A DNA stretch of 54,753 nucleotides, from the NCBI RefSeq assembly GCF_001427305.1, contig NZ_LMFZ01000012.1, positions 674,181 to 728,933 on the forward strand, in the 5' to 3' direction. Position numbers and translations under genes: made by a program. The notes beneath the pieces are model-generated. The model was not told where the DNA came from. It saw only the letters and a program-made list of their open reading frames with translations, and did not search any database. Origin of the DNA: Duganella sp. Root1480D1 (GTDB lineage: Bacteria; Pseudomonadota; Gammaproteobacteria; Burkholderiales; Burkholderiaceae_D). Shown one piece after another: positions 10,396 to 18,328 of the stretch. How positions within the stretch are numbered: position 1 is the first letter of the stretch; each line of letters opens with the position of its first letter.

Positions 10396-11598
10396 ATGAA
10401 CTCGAAAGTCTCCCTGCTCCCACTCGCACTGACATCCCTGCTGCTCGCAGCTTGCGGTGGCGGTGGCGGCGGCGACACCCCGCCAACCCAGACCATGGGT
10501 ACCCTGGGCGTGTCGATTACCGATGCACCGGCCTGCGGCTTTGATGCAGTCAACGTTACCGTCAACAAGGTGCGCGTCAACACCAGCGCGACCGCCAGCG
10601 ACACCGATAGCGGCTGGACCGATATTACCCTGTCGCCAGGTAAGAAAATAAACCTGCTGAACCTGACCAACGGCACCCTGGACGCACTCGGCCAGACCTC
10701 GCTGGCGGCCGGCCGCTACAACCAGGTGCGCCTGGTGCTGGACCCGAACACCGGCAACGCAACTGCCAACTCCGTGGTCCTGAGCGGCACCACCGCCGAA
10801 ATCTCGCTCGACACCCCGAGCGCGGTCCAAAGCGGCATCAAGATGAATGCCGACTTCACGGTGGAAGCGGGCCAGCGCTATGACCTGGTGATGGACTTCG
10901 ACGCCTGCAAATCCATCGTCACCAAAGGCAATGGCAAGTACGCCCTGAAACCGGTCGTGAAAGTGATCCCGACCGCCCTGAACGGCATCAGTGGCTTTGT
11001 CGGCGCGCCGCTGGTGTCCGATGGCGTCACCGTCAGCGCCCAGCAAAACGGTGCCGTGGTGGCCGCAACGGTGCCAAGCTCCACCGGCGAATTCGTGCTG
11101 CCACGCCTGCCTCTCGGTAATTACGACGTGGTGATCACCTCCAACACGCATGCAGCCTACGTGGTAGGCGGCGTGCCGGTGACTTCCACCACCGGCATGG
11201 TCCCGATCAGCACCACCGGCGCCCCGTTCACCCTGGCCAACACCAGCCTGATGGGCTCCATCAGCGGCACCGCCACGCTGACCCCGGCCAGCGCCACCGA
11301 ATCGGCCCTGCTCTCGGCCAAGCAAGCCATCACCGGCGGCCCGACCGTGACCCTGCGCTATACCAATGCGGACCTGAGCACCGGCGCTTACAGCATCACC
11401 AAGCTGCCGCTGGCGGCACCGCAGTACGCAGCATATAGCGCCACGCTGCCGCTGACCTTCGCCAGCGCTGGCACTATCCCGGCCACGGGCATGTACAAGG
11501 TCGATGCTTCGGCCACCGGCTACACCACGCTGTCCAATGCGGCGGTCGATCTCAATGTCGCCAACGCCGTCAACGTCAACTTCAACCTGGTGCCTTAA
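10396..11598 (+). CDS. DUF4382 domain-containing lipoprotein
   Basis: 400 residues. The lipobox LLLAAC is followed by a glycine run, so it should be lipid-anchored. The DUF4382 domain (about 35-190) begins GTLGVSITDAPACGFDAVNV and continues through NLTNGTLDALGQTSL and the RLVLDPN strand. The C-terminal half is Thr/Ser/Ala-rich beta sequence, probably carboxypeptidase-regulatory-like (Cna-B-like) modules (e.g. STGEFVLPRLPLGNYDVVI). The ATG at 10396 has GAGAGG upstream, and the signal peptide starts there, so the upstream open frame is rejected. The function is unknown; an envelope or matrix role is plausible. A strong terminator follows. Confidence 0.88.
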   Translation: MNSKVSLLPLALTSLLLAACGGGGGGDTPPTQTMGTLGVSITDAPACGFDAVNVTVNKVRVNTSATASDTDSGWTDITLSPGKKINLLNLTNGTLDALGQTSLAAGRYNQVRLVLDPNTGNATANSVVLSGTTAEISLDTPSAVQSGIKMNADFTVEAGQRYDLVMDFDACKSIVTKGNGKYALKPVVKVIPTALNGISGFVGAPLVSDGVTVSAQQNGAVVAATVPSSTGEFVLPRLPLGNYDVVITSNTHAAYVVGGVPVTSTTGMVPISTTGAPFTLANTSLMGSISGTATLTPASATESALLSAKQAITGGPTVTLRYTNADLSTGAYSITKLPLAAPQYAAYSATLPLTFASAGTIPATGMYKVDASATGYTTLSNAAVDLNVANAVNVNFNLVP

Positions 11599-11628
11599 GC
11601 ACCTGCGCCAGCTAAGCTGACGCCATAG

Positions 11629-11668
11629 CCCCGGCGCCGCCACCTGGCGGCAGCCGGGGTTTTCTTTT
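11629..11668 (+). terminator. Rho-independent terminator of the DUF4382 gene
   Basis: CCCCGGC...GCCGGGG with an inner CCGCC/GGCGG stem is followed by TTTTCTTTT, 30 nt after the stop codon. Confidence 0.85.
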
Positions 11669-11695
11669 GCGTCGTGCGCCAGCAACGCATCGCGC

Positions 11696-11752
11696 TTGCG
11701 TGCGCCTGCTTTTCCGCGGTATCCTGAATTATTCAATCGCATGATTTAATAA
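11696..11752 (+). promoter_or_regulatory. Promoter and 24-bp dyad operator of the atu-like operon
   Basis: Possible -35 TTGCGT (11696-11701) and -10 TATCCT (11720-11725) precede a 24-bp imperfect palindrome, TTATT-n-AATC-n4-GATT-n-AATAA (11729-11752). The palindrome covers the expected transcription start and touches the AAAAGGAG ribosome site. This is the position and size expected for a TetR-type operator. The TetR gene at 23288-23899 is the obvious candidate regulator, by inference. Confidence 0.5.
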
Positions 11753-11763
11753 AAGGAGCCACG

Positions 11764-13521
11764 GTGCGCGCAGGCAGGAACCATGTCCGGATCGGCGGTG
11801 CGGCAGGCTTCTGGGGCGACAGCGCCCTCGGCCCGCGGCAACTGATCGAAGGCGGCGACCTCGATTACCTGGTGTTCGATTACCTGGCCGAACTGACCAT
11901 GTCGCTGCTGGCGGCCGCGCGCCGCAAGCAGCCGGAACTCGGCTACGCCACCGACTTCATCGACGTCATGCGCGACGTGCTGGGCGAGGCCCTGGCGCGC
12001 AGCGTGCGCGTGGTGGCCAATGCCGGCGGCATCAACCCGCAAGGCTGCGCCGCTGCGCTGCGTGCGCTGGCAGCGCAACAAGGGCTGGCGCCGCGCATCG
12101 CCGTGGTCGAAGGCGACGACGTTTCGGCCCTGCTGCCGGAGCTGCGCGCGGAAGGCGTGGCCCTGCCGGCCACTATCCTCAGCGCCAACGCCTATCTGGG
12201 TGCCCTGCCGATCAAAGCCGCACTCGATGCCGGCGCCGACGTGGTGATCACCGGCCGTTGCGTCGACAGCGCCGTGACGCTGGGCGCCCTGATGCACGAA
12301 TTCGGCTGGGGGGGCAGCGACTACGACCTGCTCGCCGCCGGCAGCCTGGCCGGCCACCTGATCGAATGCGGCTGCCAGGGCAGCGGCGGCCTGTTCACCG
12401 ACTGGGAAGACGTGCCCGATTGGGCCAACAGCGGCTACCCGGTAGTGGAGTGCCGCGCCGATGGCAGCTTCGTGCTGGGCAAGCCGGAAGGCAGCGGCGG
12501 ACTGGTCACGCCAGCGGTGGCGGCCGAGCAGTTGCTGTATGAGATAGGCGACCCCGCGCGCTACCTGCTGCCGGACGTAGTGTGCGATTTCAGCGCCGTC
12601 ACGCTGCAGGCGGACGGGCCGCAACGCGTGCTGGTGCAAGGGGCGCGCGGCCACGCGCCAACGCCCACCTACAAAGTCAGCGCCACCTATGCCGACGGCT
12701 TCCGCAGCGCCGCACAACTGACCGTCGTCGGCCATGAAGCCGGCCGCAAAGCGCGCCGCAGTGCCGAAGCGATCCTGGCCCGCACGCGAGCCATGTTCAC
12801 GCGCGCCGGCCTGGGCGACTATTCCGCCACGCATATCGACATCCTCGGCGCCGCCGAAGGCTTTGGACAAGCGGTCATGTGGCTGGCCGTGGCGCACCCC
12901 CAGCGTGCCGCGTTGGAGATATTCGCCCGTGAGATCGCCCCCGCCGGCACCTCCTGGGCGCCCGGCACCACCGGTTTCGGCGGCCGCCCCACGGTGTCGC
13001 CCGCCATCAAGCAGTTCTCCTTCCTGCTCGACAAAACCCGCCTGCAGCCCACCGTGCAGCTGCCCGACGGCGAACAGCTTCGCCCACCGATCCCGCCCGG
13101 CGCGACCGCTACGGCCCAGCCTGTGTCACACCCTGGGGTCAGACCCCACAGTGTGACACGGGCTCAACCACCTGATGGATGGCGCAGGGTGCCGCTGATC
13201 GAGCTGGCCAGGGCGCGCAGCGGCGACAAGGGCGATACCTCCAATATCGGCGTCATCGCCCGCCATCCTGAAGACCTGGCCTTGCTGCGCGAGCAGCTTA
13301 CGCCGGAAGCGGTGGCGGCGCACCTGGCCGACAAGGTGCTCGGGCCAGTCACGCGCTATGAGCTGCCCGGCATCCACGCCTTCAATTTCGTCTGCGAGCA
13401 GGCATTGGGCGGCGGCGGCATGGCATCGCTGCGCCATGACCCGCTTGGCAAGGGCATGGCGCAATGGCTGCTGGCGATGCCGGTGGCGGTGCCGCCCGAT
13501 TTCAACAGCCGGAGAACATGA
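11764..13521 (+). CDS. atuA: Acyclic terpene utilization AtuA family protein (DUF1446)
   Basis: 585 residues starting with GTG, AAGGAG 5 nt upstream. The large N-terminal DUF1446 domain (about 1-445) has RIGGAAGFWGDS, VVANAGGINPQ and VVITGRCVDSAV. A linker leads to a C-terminal AtuA-like domain (about 475-585) beginning with IELARARSGDKGDTSNIGV. In Pseudomonas the atu locus is needed for growth on citronellol and geraniol, but the reaction of AtuA itself is not firmly known. The linker is encoded by a palindromic GGGGTC repeat inserted in frame (13123-13159). The stop overlaps the next start. It leads an eight-gene operon. Confidence 0.88.
   Translation: MRAGRNHVRIGGAAGFWGDSALGPRQLIEGGDLDYLVFDYLAELTMSLLAAARRKQPELGYATDFIDVMRDVLGEALARSVRVVANAGGINPQGCAAALRALAAQQGLAPRIAVVEGDDVSALLPELRAEGVALPATILSANAYLGALPIKAALDAGADVVITGRCVDSAVTLGALMHEFGWGGSDYDLLAAGSLAGHLIECGCQGSGGLFTDWEDVPDWANSGYPVVECRADGSFVLGKPEGSGGLVTPAVAAEQLLYEIGDPARYLLPDVVCDFSAVTLQADGPQRVLVQGARGHAPTPTYKVSATYADGFRSAAQLTVVGHEAGRKARRSAEAILARTRAMFTRAGLGDYSATHIDILGAAEGFGQAVMWLAVAHPQRAALEIFAREIAPAGTSWAPGTTGFGGRPTVSPAIKQFSFLLDKTRLQPTVQLPDGEQLRPPIPPGATATAQPVSHPGVRPHSVTRAQPPDGWRRVPLIELARARSGDKGDTSNIGVIARHPEDLALLREQLTPEAVAAHLADKVLGPVTRYELPGIHAFNFVCEQALGGGGMASLRHDPLGKGMAQWLLAMPVAVPPDFNSRRT
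13123..13159. repeat. REP-like palindrome inside the atuA coding sequence
   Basis: GTGTCACAC (13123-13131) and GTGTGACAC (13151-13159) enclose TGGGGTC-A-GACCCCA. The frame stays open through it, encoding about 12 residues between the two AtuA domains. It shares the GGGGTCAG core with the intergenic repeats of this window. Confidence 0.8.
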
Positions 13522-14654
13522 TGGAAGAAGCCCTGCGCGCCACCGTGCGCCGCTTCGTCGAGCAGGAACTGCGCCCCCACGTCAGCAACTGGGAAGAAGC
13601 AGGCGCCTTCCCGCGCACGCTGTACCGGCAGGCCGGCGAACTGGGGCTGCTGGCGCTGGGCTTTCCCGAAGCAGAGGGCGGCCTTCCCGCCAGCTACCGC
13701 CAGCTACAGGTGCTGAATGAAGAACTATGCCGCACCGGCTGCGGCGGCCTGCTGGCGTCCCTGTTCAGCCACCGCATCGGCACGCCGCCAGTCGTGCATG
13801 GCGGCTCGCCCGAACTGCGCGCCCGCGTGCTGCCCGGCATCCTGGCCGGCGAGAAGATCAGCGCCCTGGCGGTAACGGAGCCGGGCGGCGGCTCCGACGT
13901 CGCCAACCTGGCGACCAGCGCCGTGCGCGACGGCGAGCACTACATCGTCAACGGCTGCAAGACCTTCATCACCTCCGGCATGCGCGCCGACTGGATCACG
14001 CTGGCCGTGCGTACCGGCATTCCGGGTAGCGGCGCGGCCGGCGTGAGCATCCTGCTGGTGCCCGGCGACGCGCCCGGCCTGACGCGCAGCCCGCTGAAGA
14101 AAATGGGCTGGTGGTGCTCCGACACGGCCGAACTGCATTTCGACCAATGCCGGGTGCCGGCCGCCAACCTGCTGGGGGCGGAAAACGCCGGCTTTGCGCT
14201 CCTGATGCGCAACTTCAACGACGAACGCCTGATGCTGGCCATGCACGCCTGTTACCTGGCGCAAGCCTGCCTTGACGAAGCGGTGCAATGGGCGCAGCAG
14301 CGCAAGACCTTCGGCAAGGCGCTGGTGCAGCACCAGGCCGTGCGCCACAAGCTGGTGCAGATGGCCACTCGCATCGAAGCCACGCGCGCCTTCATCGACA
14401 GCGTCGTGGCGCGCCTGGATGCCGCGCCAGGCCAGGACAATGCGCTGGTGCCGCAGGTATGCATGCTGAAGAACTTCGCAGCGCAAACCATGCAGGCCTG
14501 CGCCGGCGAAGCGGTGCAGATCCTGGGCGGCATGGGCTTCATGCGCGGCACGGTGGCCGAGCGCGTGTACCGCGACGCCAAGGTGTATATGATCGGCGGC
14601 GGCGCCGAAGAAATCCTCAACGACCTGGCCGCGCGCCAGCTCGGCTGGTCCTGA
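13521..14654 (+). CDS. Acyl-CoA dehydrogenase (first of two in the operon)
   Basis: 377 residues, normal for the family. A FAD-dependent enzyme that introduces a C2-C3 double bond into an acyl-CoA. Seen are AVTEPGGGSDVANL (FAD/substrate loop), the RKTFGKALVQHQAV helix, EAVQILGGMGFM and the C-terminal GGGAEEI carrying the likely catalytic Glu. Two ATGs are adjacent (13518, 13521). GGAG at 13511 fits the second better, and the second makes a TGATG overlap with the atuA stop. Close to AtuD/citronellyl-CoA dehydrogenase-type enzymes by context, but the exact substrate is unknown. Confidence 0.88.
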   Translation: MEEALRATVRRFVEQELRPHVSNWEEAGAFPRTLYRQAGELGLLALGFPEAEGGLPASYRQLQVLNEELCRTGCGGLLASLFSHRIGTPPVVHGGSPELRARVLPGILAGEKISALAVTEPGGGSDVANLATSAVRDGEHYIVNGCKTFITSGMRADWITLAVRTGIPGSGAAGVSILLVPGDAPGLTRSPLKKMGWWCSDTAELHFDQCRVPAANLLGAENAGFALLMRNFNDERLMLAMHACYLAQACLDEAVQWAQQRKTFGKALVQHQAVRHKLVQMATRIEATRAFIDSVVARLDAAPGQDNALVPQVCMLKNFAAQTMQACAGEAVQILGGMGFMRGTVAERVYRDAKVYMIGGGAEEILNDLAARQLGWS

Positions 14655-14665
14655 AAGGAAGCAAA

Positions 14666-15538
14666 ATGTATCAATCGATCTTCAAACCCGGCTTGTTCGA
14701 CGGCCGCAGCATCGTGGTGACGGGCGGCGGCAGCGGCATCGGGCGCTGCACCGCGCATGAACTGGCAGCGCTGGGCGCGCGCGTGCTGCTGGTGGGCCGC
14801 GATATGGCCAAGCTCGATGCGGTGCGCAGCGAGATTGCCGGCACCGGCGGCAACGCCCACGGCTACAGCTGCAATATCCGCAGCGAAGACGCGGTGCGCG
14901 AACTGGTGGCGCAACTGGTGGCTGAACATGGAGCGCTGTATGGCCTGGTCAACAATGCCGGCGGCCAGTTCCCGGCGCCGCTGCGCGACATTTCGCAAAA
15001 GGGCTGGGAAGCGGTGGTGCAGACCAACCTGACCGGCGGCTTCCTGCTGGCGCGCGAATGCCTGAACCAGAGCATGGCCGAACATGGCGGGGCCATCGTC
15101 AATATCGTGGCCGACATGTTTGGCAGCATGCCGAATATGGGCCACTCGGGCGCCGCCCGCGCCGGGATGGCTAGCCTGACCGAAACGGCCGCCTTCGAAT
15201 GGGCGCAATACGGCGTGCGGGTGAACGCCGTGGCGCCGGGCTACATCGCCTCTTCCGGCATGGACCAGTATCCGCCCCAGATGCGCGACACCATCCGCGC
15301 CTTCCCGCGTACCGTGCCGCTGCATCGCTTCGGCACCGAGTCGGAAGTGGCGGCGGCAATTGCCTTCCTGCTGTCCGACGCGGCAGCCTTCATCACCGGT
15401 ACTACCTTGCGCGTCGATGGCGGCCGGCCGAATGTGCGGCCCGGCATGCCGATGCCCGAGCCGCGCCAGGCCGGCGCCACCGCAGCCTTCAACGGCTTCC
15501 ACCTGGCTGCCAGGCCGCGCGTGCTGGAGGGCGGATAA
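14666..15538 (+). CDS. SDR family oxidoreductase, peroxisomal trans-2-enoyl-CoA reductase-like
   Basis: 290 residues. A Rossmann-fold dehydrogenase with VTGGGSGIGRCTA near the N terminus, LVNNAGGQF and a C-terminal FITGTTLRVDGG. The usual active-site YxxxK is replaced by HSGAAR (in MGHSGAARAGM). This pattern is seen in the enoyl-/dienoyl-CoA reductase branch of SDRs, so an acyl-CoA substrate fits the operon. It occupies the place of AtuB-like SDRs. GAAAGGAAG precedes the ATG. The final residues overlap the next start by 1 nt (TAATG). Confidence 0.85.
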   Translation: MYQSIFKPGLFDGRSIVVTGGGSGIGRCTAHELAALGARVLLVGRDMAKLDAVRSEIAGTGGNAHGYSCNIRSEDAVRELVAQLVAEHGALYGLVNNAGGQFPAPLRDISQKGWEAVVQTNLTGGFLLARECLNQSMAEHGGAIVNIVADMFGSMPNMGHSGAARAGMASLTETAAFEWAQYGVRVNAVAPGYIASSGMDQYPPQMRDTIRAFPRTVPLHRFGTESEVAAAIAFLLSDAAAFITGTTLRVDGGRPNVRPGMPMPEPRQAGATAAFNGFHLAARPRVLEGG

Positions 15539-17157
15539 TGCCGGCGCTGGAGAGCCGCGTGGTGCCGCAGGGCGCGGCGTTCCAGGCCAATAGTGCGGCG
15601 CTGGAAGCGCAGCTCGCGCGATTGCGCCAACTGGAGGCGCGCACCCGCGACGCATCGGCCGCGTCGGCGCCGCTGTTCGCCAAGCGCGGCCAGTTGCTGC
15701 CGCGCGAACGCCTGGGTGCCCTGCTCGACGCCGGCGCACCCTTCCTGGAAATGGCCACGCTGGCCGGTTACTGCCTGGATAACCCCGATCCCGAACGCTC
15801 GGTGCCCGGTGGCGGCCTGGTGGGAGGGATCGGCTTTGTCAGCGGCGTGCGCTGCATGGTGGTGGCCGACGATTCCGGCATCGATGCCGGTGCGGTGCAG
15901 CCGATGGGGATCGAAAAATTTCAGCGCCTGCAGCATGTGGCACTGGCGCAGAAGCTGCCATTCATCCACCTGGTCGAATGCGCCGGCGCCAACCTGCTGG
16001 ACTACAAAGTGGAGACCTTCATCCACGGCGGCAGCGGCTTTTACTGGCTGGCACGCCTGTCGGCGGCCGGACTGCCGGTGATCAGCGTGGTGCACGGTTC
16101 CAGCACGGCGGGCGGCGCCTACATGCCCGGGCTGTCCGACTATGTGGTGATGGTGAACGAGCGCGCCAAGGCCTTCCTGGCGGGGCCGCCGCTGCTGAAG
16201 GCGGCCACCGGCGAAATCGCCAGCGAGGAAGAACTGGGCGGGGCGGACATGCACGCCACGGTGTCCGGCCTGGCCGAATACCTGGCCGCAGACGACGCCG
16301 ATGCCTTGCGCATCACGCGCGAACTGGTGGCAAGCCTGGGCTGGAATGCCGCACTGGCAGCTGGCGGCGCGACCTATGAAGCACCGCGCTACGCCGCTGG
16401 CGAACTGCTCGGCATCGCCCCGTGCGACCAGCGCAAGCCGCTCGACATGCGCGAAGTGATCGCGCGCATCGCCGACGGTTCGGCCTTCCTCGAATTCAAG
16501 CCCGGCTACGGCGCGGCCACCGTGACCGGCCATGCCGCCATCTGCGGCATGGCAGTCGGCATCATCACCAACAACGGCCCGCTCGACCCGGCCGGCGCCA
16601 CCAAGGCCGCGCACTTCATCCAGCTCTGCTGCCAATCCGGCACGCCGCTGGTCTTCCTGCAGAACACCACCGGCTTCATGGTCGGCAAGGCTTACGAGCA
16701 GGCCGGCATGATCAAGCACGGCTCGAAAATGATCCAGGCGCTGGCCAACGCCAACGTGCCGAGGATCACCGTGCATTGCGGCGCGTCGTTCGGCGCCGGC
16801 AATTACGGCATGTCCGGGCGCGGCTTCATGCCGGACTTCTGCTTTAGCTGGCCCAACGCGCGCACTGCCGTGATGGGCGCCGAGCAGGCTGCCACCACCA
16901 TGGCCATCGTGATGGAAGGCAGCATGCGGCGCAAGGGCAAGGAAGTCGACCACGAAGCGATTGCTGCCATGCGCGCGCGCGTGATCGAGACGTTCGAGCG
17001 CCAGACCGACGCTTTCGCTACATCCGGACGCCTGCTGGACGACGGCGTCATCGACCCGCGCGACACGCGCAAGGTGCTGGCCTGCGTGCTGGCAGTATGC
17101 GAGGAAGCGCGCCGGCGCGAACTGCGGCCGGTGCAATTCGGCGTCGCGCGCCCTTAA
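15538..17157 (+). CDS. atuC: Acyl-CoA carboxylase carboxyltransferase (beta) subunit, AtuC-like
   Basis: 539 residues, the length of geranyl-CoA and methylcrotonyl-CoA carboxylase beta subunits. It transfers carboxyl from biotin to the acyl-CoA. Two crotonase-like halves are visible: the N-terminal one with PGGGLVGGIGFVSG and HGSSTAGGAYMPGLSD, and the C-terminal one with NNGPLDPAGATKAAHFI, LQNTTGFMVG and GASFGAGNYGMSGR (oxyanion loops). Context (AtuA, biotin subunit, acyl-CoA dehydrogenases) favours geranyl-CoA carboxylase over methylcrotonyl-CoA carboxylase. Sequence alone leaves this open. TAATG overlap with the SDR fixes the start. Confidence 0.85.
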   Translation: MPALESRVVPQGAAFQANSAALEAQLARLRQLEARTRDASAASAPLFAKRGQLLPRERLGALLDAGAPFLEMATLAGYCLDNPDPERSVPGGGLVGGIGFVSGVRCMVVADDSGIDAGAVQPMGIEKFQRLQHVALAQKLPFIHLVECAGANLLDYKVETFIHGGSGFYWLARLSAAGLPVISVVHGSSTAGGAYMPGLSDYVVMVNERAKAFLAGPPLLKAATGEIASEEELGGADMHATVSGLAEYLAADDADALRITRELVASLGWNAALAAGGATYEAPRYAAGELLGIAPCDQRKPLDMREVIARIADGSAFLEFKPGYGAATVTGHAAICGMAVGIITNNGPLDPAGATKAAHFIQLCCQSGTPLVFLQNTTGFMVGKAYEQAGMIKHGSKMIQALANANVPRITVHCGASFGAGNYGMSGRGFMPDFCFSWPNARTAVMGAEQAATTMAIVMEGSMRRKGKEVDHEAIAAMRARVIETFERQTDAFATSGRLLDDGVIDPRDTRKVLACVLAVCEEARRRELRPVQFGVARP

Positions 17158-17170
17158 AACTGGAGACCCC

Positions 17171-18328
17171 ATGGAATACAGCCACGAACACCTGGAACTG
17201 CAGCGCAACCTGAAACGCTTCATCGACAGCGACATCAATCCCTACGTGGACGAGTGGGAGGCGGCCGAGATCTTCCCCGCCAGGGAAGTGTTCCGCAAGC
17301 TGGGCGCGCTGGCCATGCTGGGCGTGTCCAAGCCGGTGGAATTCGGCGGCCTGGGGCTCGACTATTCGTACTCGATGGCGATGGCCGAGGCGCTGGGCCA
17401 CATCCGCTGCGGCGGCGTGCCGATGGCGATCGGCGTGCAGACCGATATGGCGACACCGGCGCTGGCGCGCTTCGGCTCCGACGCCTTGCGGCGCGAATTC
17501 CTGGCGCCGGCCATCAGCGGCGAAGCGGTAGCCTGCGTCGGCGTGTCGGAGCCGGGTGCCGGCTCCGACGTAGCGGCCATCCGCACCACCGCGCGCAAGG
17601 ACGGCGGCGACTACATCATCAGCGGCAGCAAGATGTGGATCACCAACAGCCTGCAAGCGGACTGGATGTGCCTCCTGGCGATCACCGGCGACGGCCCGGC
17701 CCACCGCAACAAGTCGCTGATCATCGTGCCGATGGATGCGCCGGGCATCAGCGTGGGCAAGAAGATCCGCAAGATCGGCATGAATTGCTCCGACACGGGC
17801 CTGATCCATTTCGACGAAGTGCGCGTGCCGCAGCGCTACCTGGTGGGCGAAGAGAACAAGGGCTTCACCTACCAGATGCTGCAATTCCAGGAAGAGCGCC
17901 TGTGGTGCGCGGCCAATATCGTGCAGCAGATGCAGAACTGCATCGACGCCACCATCGAATACACGCGCGAGCGCAAGATCTTCGGCGCCAGCGTGCTGGA
18001 TAACCAATGGGTGCACTTCAAGCTGGCCGAAATGCAGACCGAGCTCGAATCGCTGCGCGCCCTGGCCCACCGCGCCTGCGGCATGTACATCGGCGGCGCC
18101 GACGTGACCGAGCTGGCTTCGATGGCCAAGCTGAAGGCCGGGCGCCTGGCGCGCCAGATCACCGACGGCTGCATGCAGTTCTGGGGCGGCATGGGCTTCA
18201 CGCTTGAAAACCCGGTGTCGCAGTTCTACCGCGACGGGCGGCTGACCTCGATCGGCGGCGGCGCCGATGAAGTCATGCTGGGCATTATCTGCAAGTACAT
18301 GGACATCCTGCCAAGCCGCAAAGCGTGA
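17171..18328 (+). CDS. atuD: Acyl-CoA dehydrogenase (second of two), AtuD-like
   Basis: 385 residues. Seen are GVSEPGAGSDVAAIRT, MWITNSLQADW, the RERKIFGASVLDNQWV helix, QFWGGMGFTLENPVSQFYRDGR and a C-terminal IGGGADEVM. It lies between the two carboxylase subunit genes, as atuD lies near atuC in Pseudomonas. It probably oxidises citronellyl-CoA or a related branched acyl-CoA. GGAGACCCC precedes the ATG. The stop overlaps the next GTG start by 4 nt. Confidence 0.87.
   Translation: MEYSHEHLELQRNLKRFIDSDINPYVDEWEAAEIFPAREVFRKLGALAMLGVSKPVEFGGLGLDYSYSMAMAEALGHIRCGGVPMAIGVQTDMATPALARFGSDALRREFLAPAISGEAVACVGVSEPGAGSDVAAIRTTARKDGGDYIISGSKMWITNSLQADWMCLLAITGDGPAHRNKSLIIVPMDAPGISVGKKIRKIGMNCSDTGLIHFDEVRVPQRYLVGEENKGFTYQMLQFQEERLWCAANIVQQMQNCIDATIEYTRERKIFGASVLDNQWVHFKLAEMQTELESLRALAHRACGMYIGGADVTELASMAKLKAGRLARQITDGCMQFWGGMGFTLENPVSQFYRDGRLTSIGGGADEVMLGIICKYMDILPSRKA

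Noticed and set aside
10135..11742. A 535-codon open frame antisense to the DUF4382 gene
   Set aside because: Low-complexity Gly/Arg/His-rich translation, no ribosome site, crosses the terminator at 11629-11668.
15538..17157. Methylcrotonyl-CoA carboxylase (leucine degradation) as primary call
   Set aside because: Possible from sequence alone, but AtuA, AtuG-like SDR and the ligase in the same operon favour a geranyl-CoA-type role; no HMG-CoA lyase or isovaleryl-CoA gene is present.
15241..17238. A 665-codon open frame antisense to the carboxylase beta subunit
   Set aside because: Spans two sense genes and their overlaps; composition is that of an antisense shadow.
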